This document shows, one piece after another, positions 27,592 to 36,105 of a DNA stretch of 64,000 nucleotides. Each line of letters starts with the position of its first letter. Within the stretch, counting starts at the first letter, position 1. Source of the stretch: UBA1067 sp050874585 (lineage in GTDB: Bacteria > Verrucomicrobiota > Kiritimatiellia > RFP12 > UBA1067); contig JBNMKZ010000005.1 in the NCBI GenBank assembly GCA_050874585.1, positions 1 through 64,000 on the forward strand. Reading direction: 5' to 3'. Position numbers and translations under genes: made by a program. The notes under the pieces were generated by a model. That model was not told the DNA's origin. It was given only the letters and a program-made list of their open reading frames with translations, and searched no databases.

Positions 27592-28491
27592 TCACTCCTT
27601 CAGGTCAATCCACGAACCAAGATGATGAATGGCAACGCCAAAACCGCCCGGGAGACCCTCCTTCGCAAGGGATTCCCTCACTTTCGCAAGTTCCTGATTC
27701 AGGTGGGCCTTGCCCTCCTCATAGAAGGAGACGGCATTCCCTTCGCCCGTCTCACCCGTCTCGGCACCGAAGACGATTCGGCAGGGCCGCGTCTTTGCCA
27801 ACGCGACCTCGCCCGAACCCGTCTCAAGCATCGCCTTGGCCGTATCGCGGTAGGACATCAGCGTCAGCGTATCCGCCGAGGCGAACATGACATCCAGGAG
27901 CGGCGCATCCGCCTGCTTCCCGTACGGAACGCGAATGTTATCGAGCCAAAATGGGATGTCCCACTCAATCTTGTAGCCGCGCCGCCGCACATTCGCCGCC
28001 GCACGGAGCACGAAGTCGGCGTAAAGCTGCCACTTGCGCGCATCCGTCAGATCGTGGTCCTGATGCGGCTCGACGTCGAGATGCAGGGCATAGAAGCGCA
28101 AGTTCTCAGGAACGGACTTCTGGTAGGCCACAAACCGCCCCAGCACCTCATCGAAACCGAGCGAACCGGGATAAATCCACGAGACGTCGCCCGACAGCCA
28201 CGCGACGCGCATTCCACGCTTCTGCGCCGCCGCGATGAAGGACGAGAGATCCTTGAACGCGGCATCGTGGTCAACCGCAAAGTAGATTTCCGTCACCCGA
28301 TTGGAAGCCAAGAAGTCAAGGCGCGGCAGATATTCCGCCGGCTTGCCAACCTGTCGACCGTTCCACCACCAGACGCCAACGGAACCCGCCGACGGCGGAA
28401 TCCCTTCCCCTGCGGCACAAGCCGACAGTCCCATGGCGGCACACATCACCGCCGCGACCACGCGAAGAACGAAAAGCCCAATTCTTTTCAT
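27592..28491 (-). CDS. secreted TIM-barrel protein, glycosidase-like
   Basis: The 299-residue product has a signal peptide whose end LSACAAG resembles a lipobox. The mature part looks like an eight-stranded barrel, with WWWNGRQ, YFAVDHDA, LHLDVEPHQ, TLMSYRDTA and GFGVAIHHLGSW at strand ends, as in glycosidase-like domains; LDVEPH could carry a catalytic acid. I cannot assign a GH family. It has its own promoter at 28533-28562 and is followed 5 bases later by the triple LamG protein, suggesting they work together on a surface glycan. Confidence 0.55.
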   Translation of the reverse strand: MKRIGLFVLRVVAAVMCAAMGLSACAAGEGIPPSAGSVGVWWWNGRQVGKPAEYLPRLDFLASNRVTEIYFAVDHDAAFKDLSSFIAAAQKRGMRVAWLSGDVSWIYPGSLGFDEVLGRFVAYQKSVPENLRFYALHLDVEPHQDHDLTDARKWQLYADFVLRAAANVRRRGYKIEWDIPFWLDNIRVPYGKQADAPLLDVMFASADTLTLMSYRDTAKAMLETGSGEVALAKTRPCRIVFGAETGETGEGNAVSFYEEGKAHLNQELAKVRESLAKEGLPGGFGVAIHHLGSWIDLKE

Positions 28492-28532
28492 AAGTGATTG
28501 AATTCCATTGGTTTACGAAGCGATTGGAAAGT

Positions 28533-28562
28533 AGTATACCATAAACAGAGAACGGTGCACAA
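28533..28562 (-). promoter_or_regulatory. promoter of the TIM-barrel/LamG pair
   Basis: Minus-strand TTGTGC and TATACT are 18 bases apart, with an extended TGG before the -10 box, about 40 bases upstream of the TIM-barrel start. Confidence 0.6.
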
Positions 28563-28597
28563 GACGAATCGCTCGCTGGAGCGTTGCAAATCTAATG

Positions 28598-28664
28598 TGT
28601 CGATTGAAAAGGTAAGTGGACAGGGGCGGCGGAGAAAGCTGTCCACTTACCTTTTCAATCGACA
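28598..28664. repeat. perfect 26-bp inverted repeat (long hairpin)
   Basis: Arms 28598-28623 and 28639-28664 are perfect reverse complements (TGTCGATTGAAAAGG..., with GTAAGTGGACAG at the inner end) around a 15-base G-rich loop. It lies between the divergent promoters of the TIM-barrel gene and rpmI-rplT. There is no T tract on either side, so it is not a standard terminator. It could be a MITE remnant or a structured regulatory RNA. Confidence 0.85.
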
Positions 28665-28703
28665 TTTTCAAAACTGCGGGGGATAATCCAGCCGGACGGG
28701 CGG

Positions 28704-28733
28704 TTGACGATGCCAAGCAAAAAAGTGTATAAT
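28704..28733 (+). promoter_or_regulatory. promoter of rpmI-rplT
   Basis: TTGACG and TATAAT are 18 bases apart, about 70 bases upstream of rpmI. The leader of roughly 65 bases could hold an L20 binding site, as in other rpmI-rplT operons, but I did not find a clear structure. Confidence 0.75.
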
Positions 28734-28805
28734 ACACGCTTATCCGTCTGGATCGGGCTCAAAACCGACTGCCCGACCGGTAAGGATAAGAAAAGGAATA
28801 CGAAA

Positions 28806-29003
28806 ATGCCTAAGATGAAAACAAAGAAGTGCGCCGTCAAGCGCATGAAAATGTCGGCCAACGGCAAGGTGATGCGTTCTCAGGGCGGCAAGGCCCACCT
28901 GAACAACGGGAAGAAGCGTTCCCGCAAGCGCAACCTTCGTGGCACGACCGTGACCGACCAGACCGTAACCAAGACCTACGCGCGTGCGCTGCAGGGTCGC
29001 TAA
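28806..29003 (+). CDS. rpmI: 50S ribosomal protein L35
   Basis: A 65-residue, very basic protein beginning MPKMKTKKCAVKRMK, with the L35 core GKVMRSQGGKAHLNNGKK. It is a late-assembling component of the large subunit. The start at 28806 is preceded by AAAAGGAATA, and a longer in-frame extension toward 28704 overlaps the promoter and is rejected. rplT follows after 18 bases. The usual upstream partner infC is not here; the pair has its own promoter instead. Confidence 0.95.
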   Translation: MPKMKTKKCAVKRMKMSANGKVMRSQGGKAHLNNGKKRSRKRNLRGTTVTDQTVTKTYARALQGR

Positions 29004-29021
29004 TAGAAGGAGTAATAGACA

Positions 29022-29369
29022 ATGCGTGTTACCAATGCTCCCGCTTCCCGCGAACGCCGCCGCCGCCGCCTTGAGCTGGCGAAAGGCTTCTACGGAGCCC
29101 GTTCCAAACTCTTCCGTACGGCCACCGAGGCCGTCGACCGCGCCATGCGTCTTGCGACCGAGCATCGCAAGCTCAAAAAGCGCGACTTCCGCCAGCTTTG
29201 GATTGCCCGCATCAACGCGGCAGTTCGGGCGGAGGGCATCAGCTACTCGAAGTTCATCGCCGGGCTGACGCGCGCTGGTGTCATCATCAACCGCAAGATG
29301 CTCAGCGAGATTGCCATTCAGGATCCGGCTGGCTTCAAGACGATTGTTGAGATTGCCAAGAAGGCCTAA
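29022..29369 (+). CDS. rplT: 50S ribosomal protein L20
   Basis: The 115-residue basic protein has the L20 hallmarks: RRRRRLELAKGFYGARSKLFRTA at the N-terminus, RDFRQLWIARINAA and a hydrophobic C-terminal domain (SKFIAGLTRAGVIINRKMLSEIA). L20 binds 23S rRNA early in assembly and in many bacteria represses its own operon. A strong terminator follows 21 bases after the stop. Confidence 0.96.
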   Translation: MRVTNAPASRERRRRRLELAKGFYGARSKLFRTATEAVDRAMRLATEHRKLKKRDFRQLWIARINAAVRAEGISYSKFIAGLTRAGVIINRKMLSEIAIQDPAGFKTIVEIAKKA

Positions 29370-29390
29370 TCGCCGATTCGTACAGACGAA

Positions 29391-29424
29391 GAGGGCGCAG
29401 GTTTAACCTGCGCCCTCTTTTTTT
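29391..29424 (+). terminator. intrinsic terminator of rpmI-rplT
   Basis: A perfect 13-bp stem (GAGGGCGCAGGTT with AACCTGCGCCCTC, one-base loop or a slightly larger one) is followed by seven T. Confidence 0.93.
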
Positions 29425-29695
29425 GTCAGCCACACCCCCTTCACATCTCCCTATCGCCGTCTTTGCCTCTCAAAATCACAATAACGCGCCAATTAAGCGC
29501 AACAAGTGCTAAATCTGGCGGATTTATCAGTCTGAGCTATGGGCAAATCGCCCACCCCTGTCAATCGCCGCTCCGAGAGACGCTGTTCTCCGAGACAAAT
29601 GAACAGCCTCTCCCGATCAAGAGAACAGCATCTCCTGGCAGTCCCCACCAGACAAGGTAGTTAGACCCGCCCTCCGGAAGCCGCCGCTGAAGGAT
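29425..29695. other. intergenic region with imperfect inverted repeats
   Basis: No convincing gene. GCTGTTCTC at 29582-29590 is mirrored by GAGAACAGC at 29621-29629, and CTCCGAGA occurs twice between 29571 and 29594. It may hold the end of the minus-strand catabolic operon, but no T-tailed terminator was found. Confidence 0.4.
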
Positions 29696-30868
29696 TTAGG
29701 TGTTCCCGTAATAATAGGCACGAGCCGTTGGCGGGCGAATGTCCGTCAATGTTCCCACATAATGACGAAGCCAGTGGTCTTTTTTCGGATGTGCCCGCAT
29801 CGCCGCCTCATCCACTTCGATACCAAGGCCCGGGCGATTGGATGGGTACATCAGGCCGTTTTCAAACCTTACATCTTCATCAACGACTTCCGAACGCCAT
29901 GGGACATCGTCAAATAATGTCTCGTGGATACAATAGCCAGGCGTAGATACGCCCAAAGCAAGCGTCACGGCATTCGCGACCGGACCCGATGGATTGTGCG
30001 CACAAAACGGGATGTGGTGCGCATCGCAGATGCCCGCAATCTTCTTCATCTCGGTAATGCCCCCCGCATGGGACGAGTCCGGCTGGAGATAGTCACACGC
30101 CCGCAACTCAATGGCATCAAGAATCTGCTGGGTTGTAAAGAGCCGCTCGCCGCAGGCAATCGGGACATCAACTCGACTGCGTACATCCGCAAGTGCCCGC
30201 ATCGTATCGGGAATGACAGGCTCCTCAACCCAAAAGGGATCAAACTCCGAAAGTGCATGGCAGACCCGCAAGGCGGTTGGCACATCAAAGCGGCCGTGGC
30301 ATTCAATCAGAATCTCCGCCATTCCTTCTGTTGCCTCCTTGACAGCGGCGATGCATTTCATTGCTTTGCGAAAATCCTCGGGCGGTAACTGACGATAGTT
30401 CTTACCGAAAGGATCCCACTTGAGGCCTCGAAAGCCTCGGGCAACGGCCGCCCGTGCCTTGTCGGCGAACTCCTCCGGTTCGCGAGCACCCGAGAACCAG
30501 CAGTTGGCGTAGCAGGGAACGCCATCGCGGCACTTCCCGCCAATAAGTTTCCACACGGGAACACCCAGAGCCTTACCCTTAATATCCCAAAGGGCCATGT
30601 CAACCGCCGACAATGCACTCATCAGCACAGCTCCACCCCGCCAATAGGCGTCACGGTAGTTCTCGTGGAGAATGGATTCGGTATCGAACGGATCCCGTCC
30701 GATGAGTGCGTGCTCCAGATCCGCAATGGCCCCTACCAGCGCATTCTCCTTGTATTCGAGAGTCCCCTCACCAATCCCATGCAGCCCTTCATCCGTCTCA
30801 ACTTTCACAAACACCCAGTTCGTACGAAAGCAGTCAACGACAAATGTCCGAACGCTTCTGATCTTCAT
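29696..30868 (-). CDS. enolase-superfamily sugar-acid dehydratase (mandelate racemase/galactonate dehydratase-like)
   Basis: The 390-residue protein has the N-terminal capping domain (IRSVRTFVVD, GIGEGTLE) and a TIM barrel with the acidic ligand series: IECHGRFD, WVEEPV and CGERLF. GGITEMKKIAG and CAHNPSGPVA follow, with the histidine acting as base. This pattern is that of acid-sugar dehydratases such as D-galactonate dehydratase, which abstract an alpha proton and expel water. It overlaps the MFS gene by ATGA as the last gene of the locus and probably handles the sugar acid released or oxidised upstream. Confidence 0.85.
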   Translation of the reverse strand: MKIRSVRTFVVDCFRTNWVFVKVETDEGLHGIGEGTLEYKENALVGAIADLEHALIGRDPFDTESILHENYRDAYWRGGAVLMSALSAVDMALWDIKGKALGVPVWKLIGGKCRDGVPCYANCWFSGAREPEEFADKARAAVARGFRGLKWDPFGKNYRQLPPEDFRKAMKCIAAVKEATEGMAEILIECHGRFDVPTALRVCHALSEFDPFWVEEPVIPDTMRALADVRSRVDVPIACGERLFTTQQILDAIELRACDYLQPDSSHAGGITEMKKIAGICDAHHIPFCAHNPSGPVANAVTLALGVSTPGYCIHETLFDDVPWRSEVVDEDVRFENGLMYPSNRPGLGIEVDEAAMRAHPKKDHWLRHYVGTLTDIRPPTARAYYYGNT

Positions 30869-32112
30869 TGTTCCACCACCCGATTCTTCTTAAAAGTAAA
30901 AAAGAAAGAAACCATCATCAGTCCCGCCGCAAGTGCGTAGATAACACCCATTAGGGAAAATCCGAGCTCGAATCCGCGTACGCCGTAACGCTCCGACAAC
31001 GCCCCCATGGCAATGCCCGAAAGTCCACCAAAGAAGAAAGCCGTCATTGTCAACAAGCCGACGGCCGTTGAACGATGATTCGGCAACACGACATCAAAAA
31101 GGGATGCATGAGTATTAACCTCAAAGAAGCCACGAAAAACACCATAAGCCGAAGCGGCCACCAACATCGCGGCGAACGAGGACGCGGCACCCAACCAGTA
31201 GAGCATCGGCGCACCAAGAAGTAACGCAACAATCTGAAATCCCAACCGGAAGCGCGGAAACTGGCCTACACAACGATCCGTCAAAACGCCTCCTGCAAGA
31301 ATTGCCGCGAAAGCGAAGAGGTGATGCCACAGCATCACGCCACGCCCGGCCGATCCTACATCAAGGGAAAACTTCAGCGCGGCAAATTTCGGCGCCCAAA
31401 AGAGATAGGCATTGTTGACGAATACAATCGCGACAAATCCAGCCGTAGCACACAGGGCGGATGGATTACGGAAATAGGACGAAACTCCTTCCCAAATGGA
31501 AGTCTGCGAACGCGGCGAAGGAACGGACACACTCGCCGCCGGTTCATCCCGAAGGGCAAAGATAAAGAGTACGCCCAGTAGCGTCCCCGCCAAGCCAAAC
31601 GCGATGAAGACATGCCGCCAGCCACCCAACCACCCAAGTGCCCAAGCGACAAGAACACCTGAAGCCATCAGCCCTACATAAAGAGCCGCCTGATGAATTG
31701 AAAGCGCCCGCGAGCGTGATTCACGGTGATGCGCGGCAATAAGTGCATAGGCACTTGGCGCATAAAAACTCTCTCCAACGCCAGTTTCAACGGATCGGAA
31801 GAAGAGTGCACCAACAAAGCCACCGACAAAACCCATACACACCGTCATCAACGACCACGCGATGAGTGAAATGGTGATAATCCACTTGCGCGAGCACCTG
31901 TCACCGACAAAACCGGCGACCACCGTCATCAGCGCGAGCGTCCAACTGAGCGTCGTATTAATCCATCCGACCTGTACATCCGTCAAGCCGAGGTCGCTCT
32001 GTATCGGAACCGTAAGAAGTCCAAACAGGGCTCGATCCGCCTGATGGAAGAAGAATGCACCCGAGAGCAGGGCGACCAGAATCCACTTATACGAACTGCC
32101 GCGCTTAGACAT
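30865..32112 (-). CDS. MFS transporter, sugar-acid type
   Basis: The 415-residue product has about 12 membrane helices. Family marks are the segment GFVGDRCSRKWII between helices 2 and 3 and a related GGVLTDRCVGQF in the second half, as in anion/cation symporters for glucarate, galactonate or hexuronates (ACS family). The ATG at 32112 is preceded by GGAGG at 6 bases, and it overlaps the end of the SDR gene. Its position between an SDR and a sugar-acid dehydratase supports uptake of a uronate or aldonate; the exact substrate is inferred only. Confidence 0.85.
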   Translation of the reverse strand: MSKRGSSYKWILVALLSGAFFFHQADRALFGLLTVPIQSDLGLTDVQVGWINTTLSWTLALMTVVAGFVGDRCSRKWIITISLIAWSLMTVCMGFVGGFVGALFFRSVETGVGESFYAPSAYALIAAHHRESRSRALSIHQAALYVGLMASGVLVAWALGWLGGWRHVFIAFGLAGTLLGVLFIFALRDEPAASVSVPSPRSQTSIWEGVSSYFRNPSALCATAGFVAIVFVNNAYLFWAPKFAALKFSLDVGSAGRGVMLWHHLFAFAAILAGGVLTDRCVGQFPRFRLGFQIVALLLGAPMLYWLGAASSFAAMLVAASAYGVFRGFFEVNTHASLFDVVLPNHRSTAVGLLTMTAFFFGGLSGIAMGALSERYGVRGFELGFSLMGVIYALAAGLMMVSFFFTFKKNRVVEQ

Positions 32113-32907
32113 CGACATCCTCCGGCATGTGCTGGCACGAACAGCCCGCATCGCATGTCACGATTTCACCCGTCATATTCGCCGACTCATCGGATGCGAG
32201 AAATGCAACGACATTGGCAATGTCCATCCCCGAAGCCTCCCGTCCAAGCGGACAGTTCAATCGGCGGCGTGTCTTGATCCGTTCATCCAAGACATCCCAA
32301 CGCTCCGTATAGATATAGCCGGTGCGCAGCAGTTAACTCGAATACCATGTGGCGCCAGGTCCAATGCCAGCGAACGCACCATGGAGTTGATCGCCCCCTT
32401 CGATGCACAATAGGCCGTTCGATTCCGAATGGCGCGCTGGGCCGTATTGGACGAGAGGAAGACAACCACTCCCCGGAAAGGCCCTCCAACTTCATAAGGC
32501 CTCTTCATAAAGAAACGCGTGCACGCCGCCTGCGTTACCTGAAAACCGCCGCGCACATTCGTCCCCATGACCTTTAGGATGGAGTCGGGTTCCATTTCGA
32601 GCGGGCCGCCAAGTCCAAGGCCCTGATCCGCCGCGTTATTGACAAGAATGTCCAACCGCCCGGTCTTTTGTTCAATAAGGTCCATCAACGCTGAAACCTG
32701 AGTCTTATTACCGACATCACACGCCTGCGCATAAACACCCGTCACACCCATTGTCCGTAGCGACTCAAGTCCCCTTGCCGTCGAACTTTCGGAAGATCCA
32801 CACATGAACACAGTCGCGCCCTCGTCCGCAAACTTCTTCACGAGCCAAAGTCCCGTATTGCGATTTCCGCCCGTCACAAGGACGACCTTGCCCTCAAATC
32901 TTCTCAT
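32105..32907 (-). pseudogene. short-chain dehydrogenase interrupted by a frameshift
   Basis: The N-terminal part (32907 down to about 32321) is a normal SDR: NAD site VLVTGGNRNTG, NNAA, and the catalytic Ser-Tyr-Lys in LSSNTAQR...AYCASKG. After RVNCCAP the frame goes wrong and stops at 32257. Reading on in another frame from about 32320 restores the expected SDR end (YIYTERWD, then DERIKTRRRLNCPLGR, VAFLASDESANMTGE and DAGCSC) to a stop at 32105. One missing G in CCGG (32319-32322) explains it; the repaired protein would have 267 residues. It may be a true mutation or a sequencing/assembly error. The 5' end overlaps the GH gene, with AAGGAGG 8 bases upstream. Confidence 0.85.
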
Positions 32908-35900
32908 TTTCCATTCCTCCTTTCATACAGATTCTCCGCGACCTCCCGCACGGCCGTTCGCATTTCAGGATAGGGCCGGTCACAAATATCGGTCAAACCA
33001 ACTTGCAGGTATTCGCCATCAAAGCGTCCCGTCGTCGCCTGATCACTGAACTGATGCCAGTGAACGCCGACAATCTGCGGATTCTCAAGAGCCGACTTGA
33101 CATAGGTTTTCATCTTCTCCGCACGATCGTCCTGATTCTTCGCCTGTCGAACACCCGTTCCAAACGGACCCCGATCCGTCGCTCCAAAGTGGAATTCCCC
33201 TATGAGAACAGGGGCATCCAATTTTGCCGGCAGTCGCCAGTCGTCAATCTTCTCGCGATAGATATTGTAGCTCACCACATCACAATATTTTGCACAAGAT
33301 GCCACGACCTCATCCCTCGCCCAGCCGGCAAATCGACAACCGAGGTAAAGCAAATCTGGATCGAACGCCTTGACGGTCTCCCGTGTCACACGAAAATAAC
33401 GGTCGATGACGAGATTAGAGAATTGGTAGAGATCATCCTTTGCCTGAGGTGGCGGAAGTGAAATCGATGTCCTGAAGTCAAACCAGTCCGAATAGTCCGA
33501 TCCCCATCTCGCATTAAGTGCAGGAATCGAACCGTATTTGCCTTTCAGCCACTCTGCGAACGCGAGTTTTGCCGGCTGACTGGGGGGCGACTGAATCGTC
33601 CACTTCGCCAAGTCGGTGCGTCCACCCCAGTTGATTTCATTATCGATGAAAAAGCCAATGCACCACTTATCGTGCGCCGCCCGCCCCTTGGCCTCAAGTG
33701 CGGTTCTTACGCCCTTCGCGAAAGACTCATCCCAGGGGTCTCGAAACTTCCACCACATCCCATGGCTACCCTCAATCGGGCGCGACTGGCATTCGATTCG
33801 TTCCGCATAGGGCGTCTGATCCATCTGACAAATCCGAGCATCACTTGAATTCGCGATCGTGTTCATGCCCCAACTGCGCAATCGACGATGACAGAGCTCG
33901 GCGAAAATAGTGTTGTAGTCCTTGCCGTATTTGCGGAAGAGATTCGCGCTTGAGAAATCATAGACTCTCGTTTCACCTCGCGCCAGAAAGAAGGGCCACA
34001 GCAGTTCATCGCGAGTCGACCAGAACTCATCCAGCGAAAGATCCTCGAATAGACAATCCCTTGGAGCGGACGGAACACCCGTGCGAGGCGTTCCCCAATC
34101 CCCATTCATGGGTGTCATAGCCGAAGAGGCCGAAACACGGACGGGACCGAAACTCCAGAAAAGGCATCCAGCTGGGTCGACGAGCCACCATTTCCCGCTC
34201 GAATCCCTGTGCGTCCGAAAGCGTCCCGTTGCCTCCAATTTCGGACCTTTCGCCCATCCGCCAAATGCCGTTCGGTCGTTCGGTCCCGGATGTGTCGAGA
34301 GATCCACTTCCTCCTCCTCACGAGCAGACAAAAGATCCGCCGCGCTATGGGTCTTCCCTGGCCAGTCGCGCCACTTGAACTGGCCAAATGCATCAATGCA
34401 CGGCAGGAAGTCCGCCGTCTTCATCCGCATCCACGATTCCGAATCTCGCGGCGGAAGAGCCTTCATCTTATTCTCAAACTGGCCTGTCCGATAAAATGAA
34501 TCAACAATGTCGTAGGGGGACATCCGTTTCCAGTCACGCATCAATGGAATTGCACCCCGAGGTGCAATGACAATGGGAGAATCCCACATCGGAACCTTCT
34601 TCAATGTCATGCCATTCGCCTTCCAGACGATGTTCGTTCCAGGAATCTCAAAGACGCGCCCCGTAATCAACTCAAGCCAGACAGGCCGATTCAGTTTCTC
34701 AGGAATCTCAAGGTCTATGCACTCGAACGTGAGGCTGTCGCTCGGGCGCTGATCCGAAAACCAGTAGACACGGAGTGGACTCCCCAGACGGCTAAAGAGG
34801 TTGCAGGAAAGTTTCCGTCTGCCGAACGACACCTCAAGATGCTTCTGTGGAAGCGTCTCATCATCAAACAAGGAATAGACATTCCGCATCGCGTACCAAC
34901 TTGGGCGACGATAGACGAACTCCCGCAGCGTATTCGACCGAATGAGGCCAAAGCTCTGCAGCATAAACGTGTACTGCAGGTCAATCATGGTAAAGGCACT
35001 GGAAGGAATCGAGCGTGCCGCATCGCCAACGGCGCGGCGCAAGTTCCACTTTGCCTGCGAATATTCCGTCCACTCTATTTCCGACAGGGCGTGTGCAAAT
35101 TCCAACTGTCCCGGACAGCCAACCTCCCCCTGCAGTATATCAAATGACCCCGAATAACTCTTGACGAGTCGCCGAAGGGGCATGGCCATCTGCCAACCGA
35201 ACTGGCCCTCGCCCGCCTCATAGGATGTATCAGGATTCGCCGCATACGGATGATAGGCAAAGAGATCCACTAGATTGAGCGCGTTCTCGCGCTTCAGTTT
35301 CTCAAGGACAACGGCATAGTCACTTTTCGACATATCCTTATTCATCGAAATGGCTGTGCAGATAATCTTTGCCGTCGGCTGAAGTTCGCGGACAAGCCGC
35401 GCCGTTTGATAGAACAGTTCAGCGTATTCGTTCGACTGCCCAAAAGGCTCGTTCCAAATCTCCCACTCGTCAACGACATCGCGATAACGCAGGACAAGTT
35501 CCTTCACATAGCGCAACCAAGCCTCCATCGCCGAAGGATTCTCAGTCACTTGTTTGACACGCATGCCAAGCCGGAAGTCGCTTCCCCAGATTGGATTGCC
35601 ATAGGAAATGCAAATCCAAGGCTTAACACTCATCGCCGCGCATTCGCGAATCGGCTTGTCGAGCCAGGTAAAGTCATAGACGCCCTTCTCCTGTTCGGTC
35701 TTTGCCCATCCCGAGAAGAAACGCGCTCGTTTCACGCCAAGCATGGGGAGGAACGCCTTGTAGTTATCCCAAATTGCATAATCACGATCCAGCGTCTCAC
35801 ATCCAACAGACCATTTGGAGGACTTTATCTGATCGGAGGTGCGTGTCTGCAAGCGACCGATTTCAACCAGTCCCGGATTGACGGCATTCAGCCGTTGCCA

Positions 35901-36089
35901 GGTTACACTTCGTTTTTCCCGCTGAAGCTGATTCGTCGCCGAAACTTGAACCTTATGATCATCCCATGCATCCCATGACTTGAGTTTGGCCGCATCCTTA
36001 AAGCTGACGACATCGGCGGCGAAACATGGTGACGCGCCAATAAACAGTGCAAGAAGAGGCAAAATCCTTCCGCATTTCCACTTCATCAT
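32904..36089 (-). CDS. secreted two-domain glycoside hydrolase
   Basis: The 1061-residue product has a signal peptide (about 1-24) and two TIM-barrel catalytic parts. The first (about 90-400) has WEIWNEPFG, with the acid/base Glu, and LQGEVGCPG, with a probable nucleophile, as in GH clan A families such as GH39. The second (about 630-1050) starts with WWLVDPAGCLFWSFG and has FIDNEINWG and LIGEFHFGATDRG, resembling GH50 agarase-like enzymes. A beta-rich linker (400-560) lies between. Two retaining-type barrels in one chain suggest sequential attack on one glycan. It has a good ribosome binding site and follows the LamG stop by 16 bases. Confidence 0.75.
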   Translation of the reverse strand: MMKWKCGRILPLLALFIGASPCFAADVVSFKDAAKLKSWDAWDDHKVQVSATNQLQREKRSVTWQRLNAVNPGLVEIGRLQTRTSDQIKSSKWSVGCETLDRDYAIWDNYKAFLPMLGVKRARFFSGWAKTEQEKGVYDFTWLDKPIRECAAMSVKPWICISYGNPIWGSDFRLGMRVKQVTENPSAMEAWLRYVKELVLRYRDVVDEWEIWNEPFGQSNEYAELFYQTARLVRELQPTAKIICTAISMNKDMSKSDYAVVLEKLKRENALNLVDLFAYHPYAANPDTSYEAGEGQFGWQMAMPLRRLVKSYSGSFDILQGEVGCPGQLEFAHALSEIEWTEYSQAKWNLRRAVGDAARSIPSSAFTMIDLQYTFMLQSFGLIRSNTLREFVYRRPSWYAMRNVYSLFDDETLPQKHLEVSFGRRKLSCNLFSRLGSPLRVYWFSDQRPSDSLTFECIDLEIPEKLNRPVWLELITGRVFEIPGTNIVWKANGMTLKKVPMWDSPIVIAPRGAIPLMRDWKRMSPYDIVDSFYRTGQFENKMKALPPRDSESWMRMKTADFLPCIDAFGQFKWRDWPGKTHSAADLLSAREEEEVDLSTHPGPNDRTAFGGWAKGPKLEATGRFRTHRDSSGKWWLVDPAGCLFWSFGPVRVSASSAMTPMNGDWGTPRTGVPSAPRDCLFEDLSLDEFWSTRDELLWPFFLARGETRVYDFSSANLFRKYGKDYNTIFAELCHRRLRSWGMNTIANSSDARICQMDQTPYAERIECQSRPIEGSHGMWWKFRDPWDESFAKGVRTALEAKGRAAHDKWCIGFFIDNEINWGGRTDLAKWTIQSPPSQPAKLAFAEWLKGKYGSIPALNARWGSDYSDWFDFRTSISLPPPQAKDDLYQFSNLVIDRYFRVTRETVKAFDPDLLYLGCRFAGWARDEVVASCAKYCDVVSYNIYREKIDDWRLPAKLDAPVLIGEFHFGATDRGPFGTGVRQAKNQDDRAEKMKTYVKSALENPQIVGVHWHQFSDQATTGRFDGEYLQVGLTDICDRPYPEMRTAVREVAENLYERRNGK

Positions 36090-36105
36090 CGCAAGGCCCT
36101 TTCCT

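Noticed and set aside
29463..29660. Small plus-strand open frame after rplT
   Set aside because: It starts after the terminator, has no ribosome binding site and overlaps inverted repeats.
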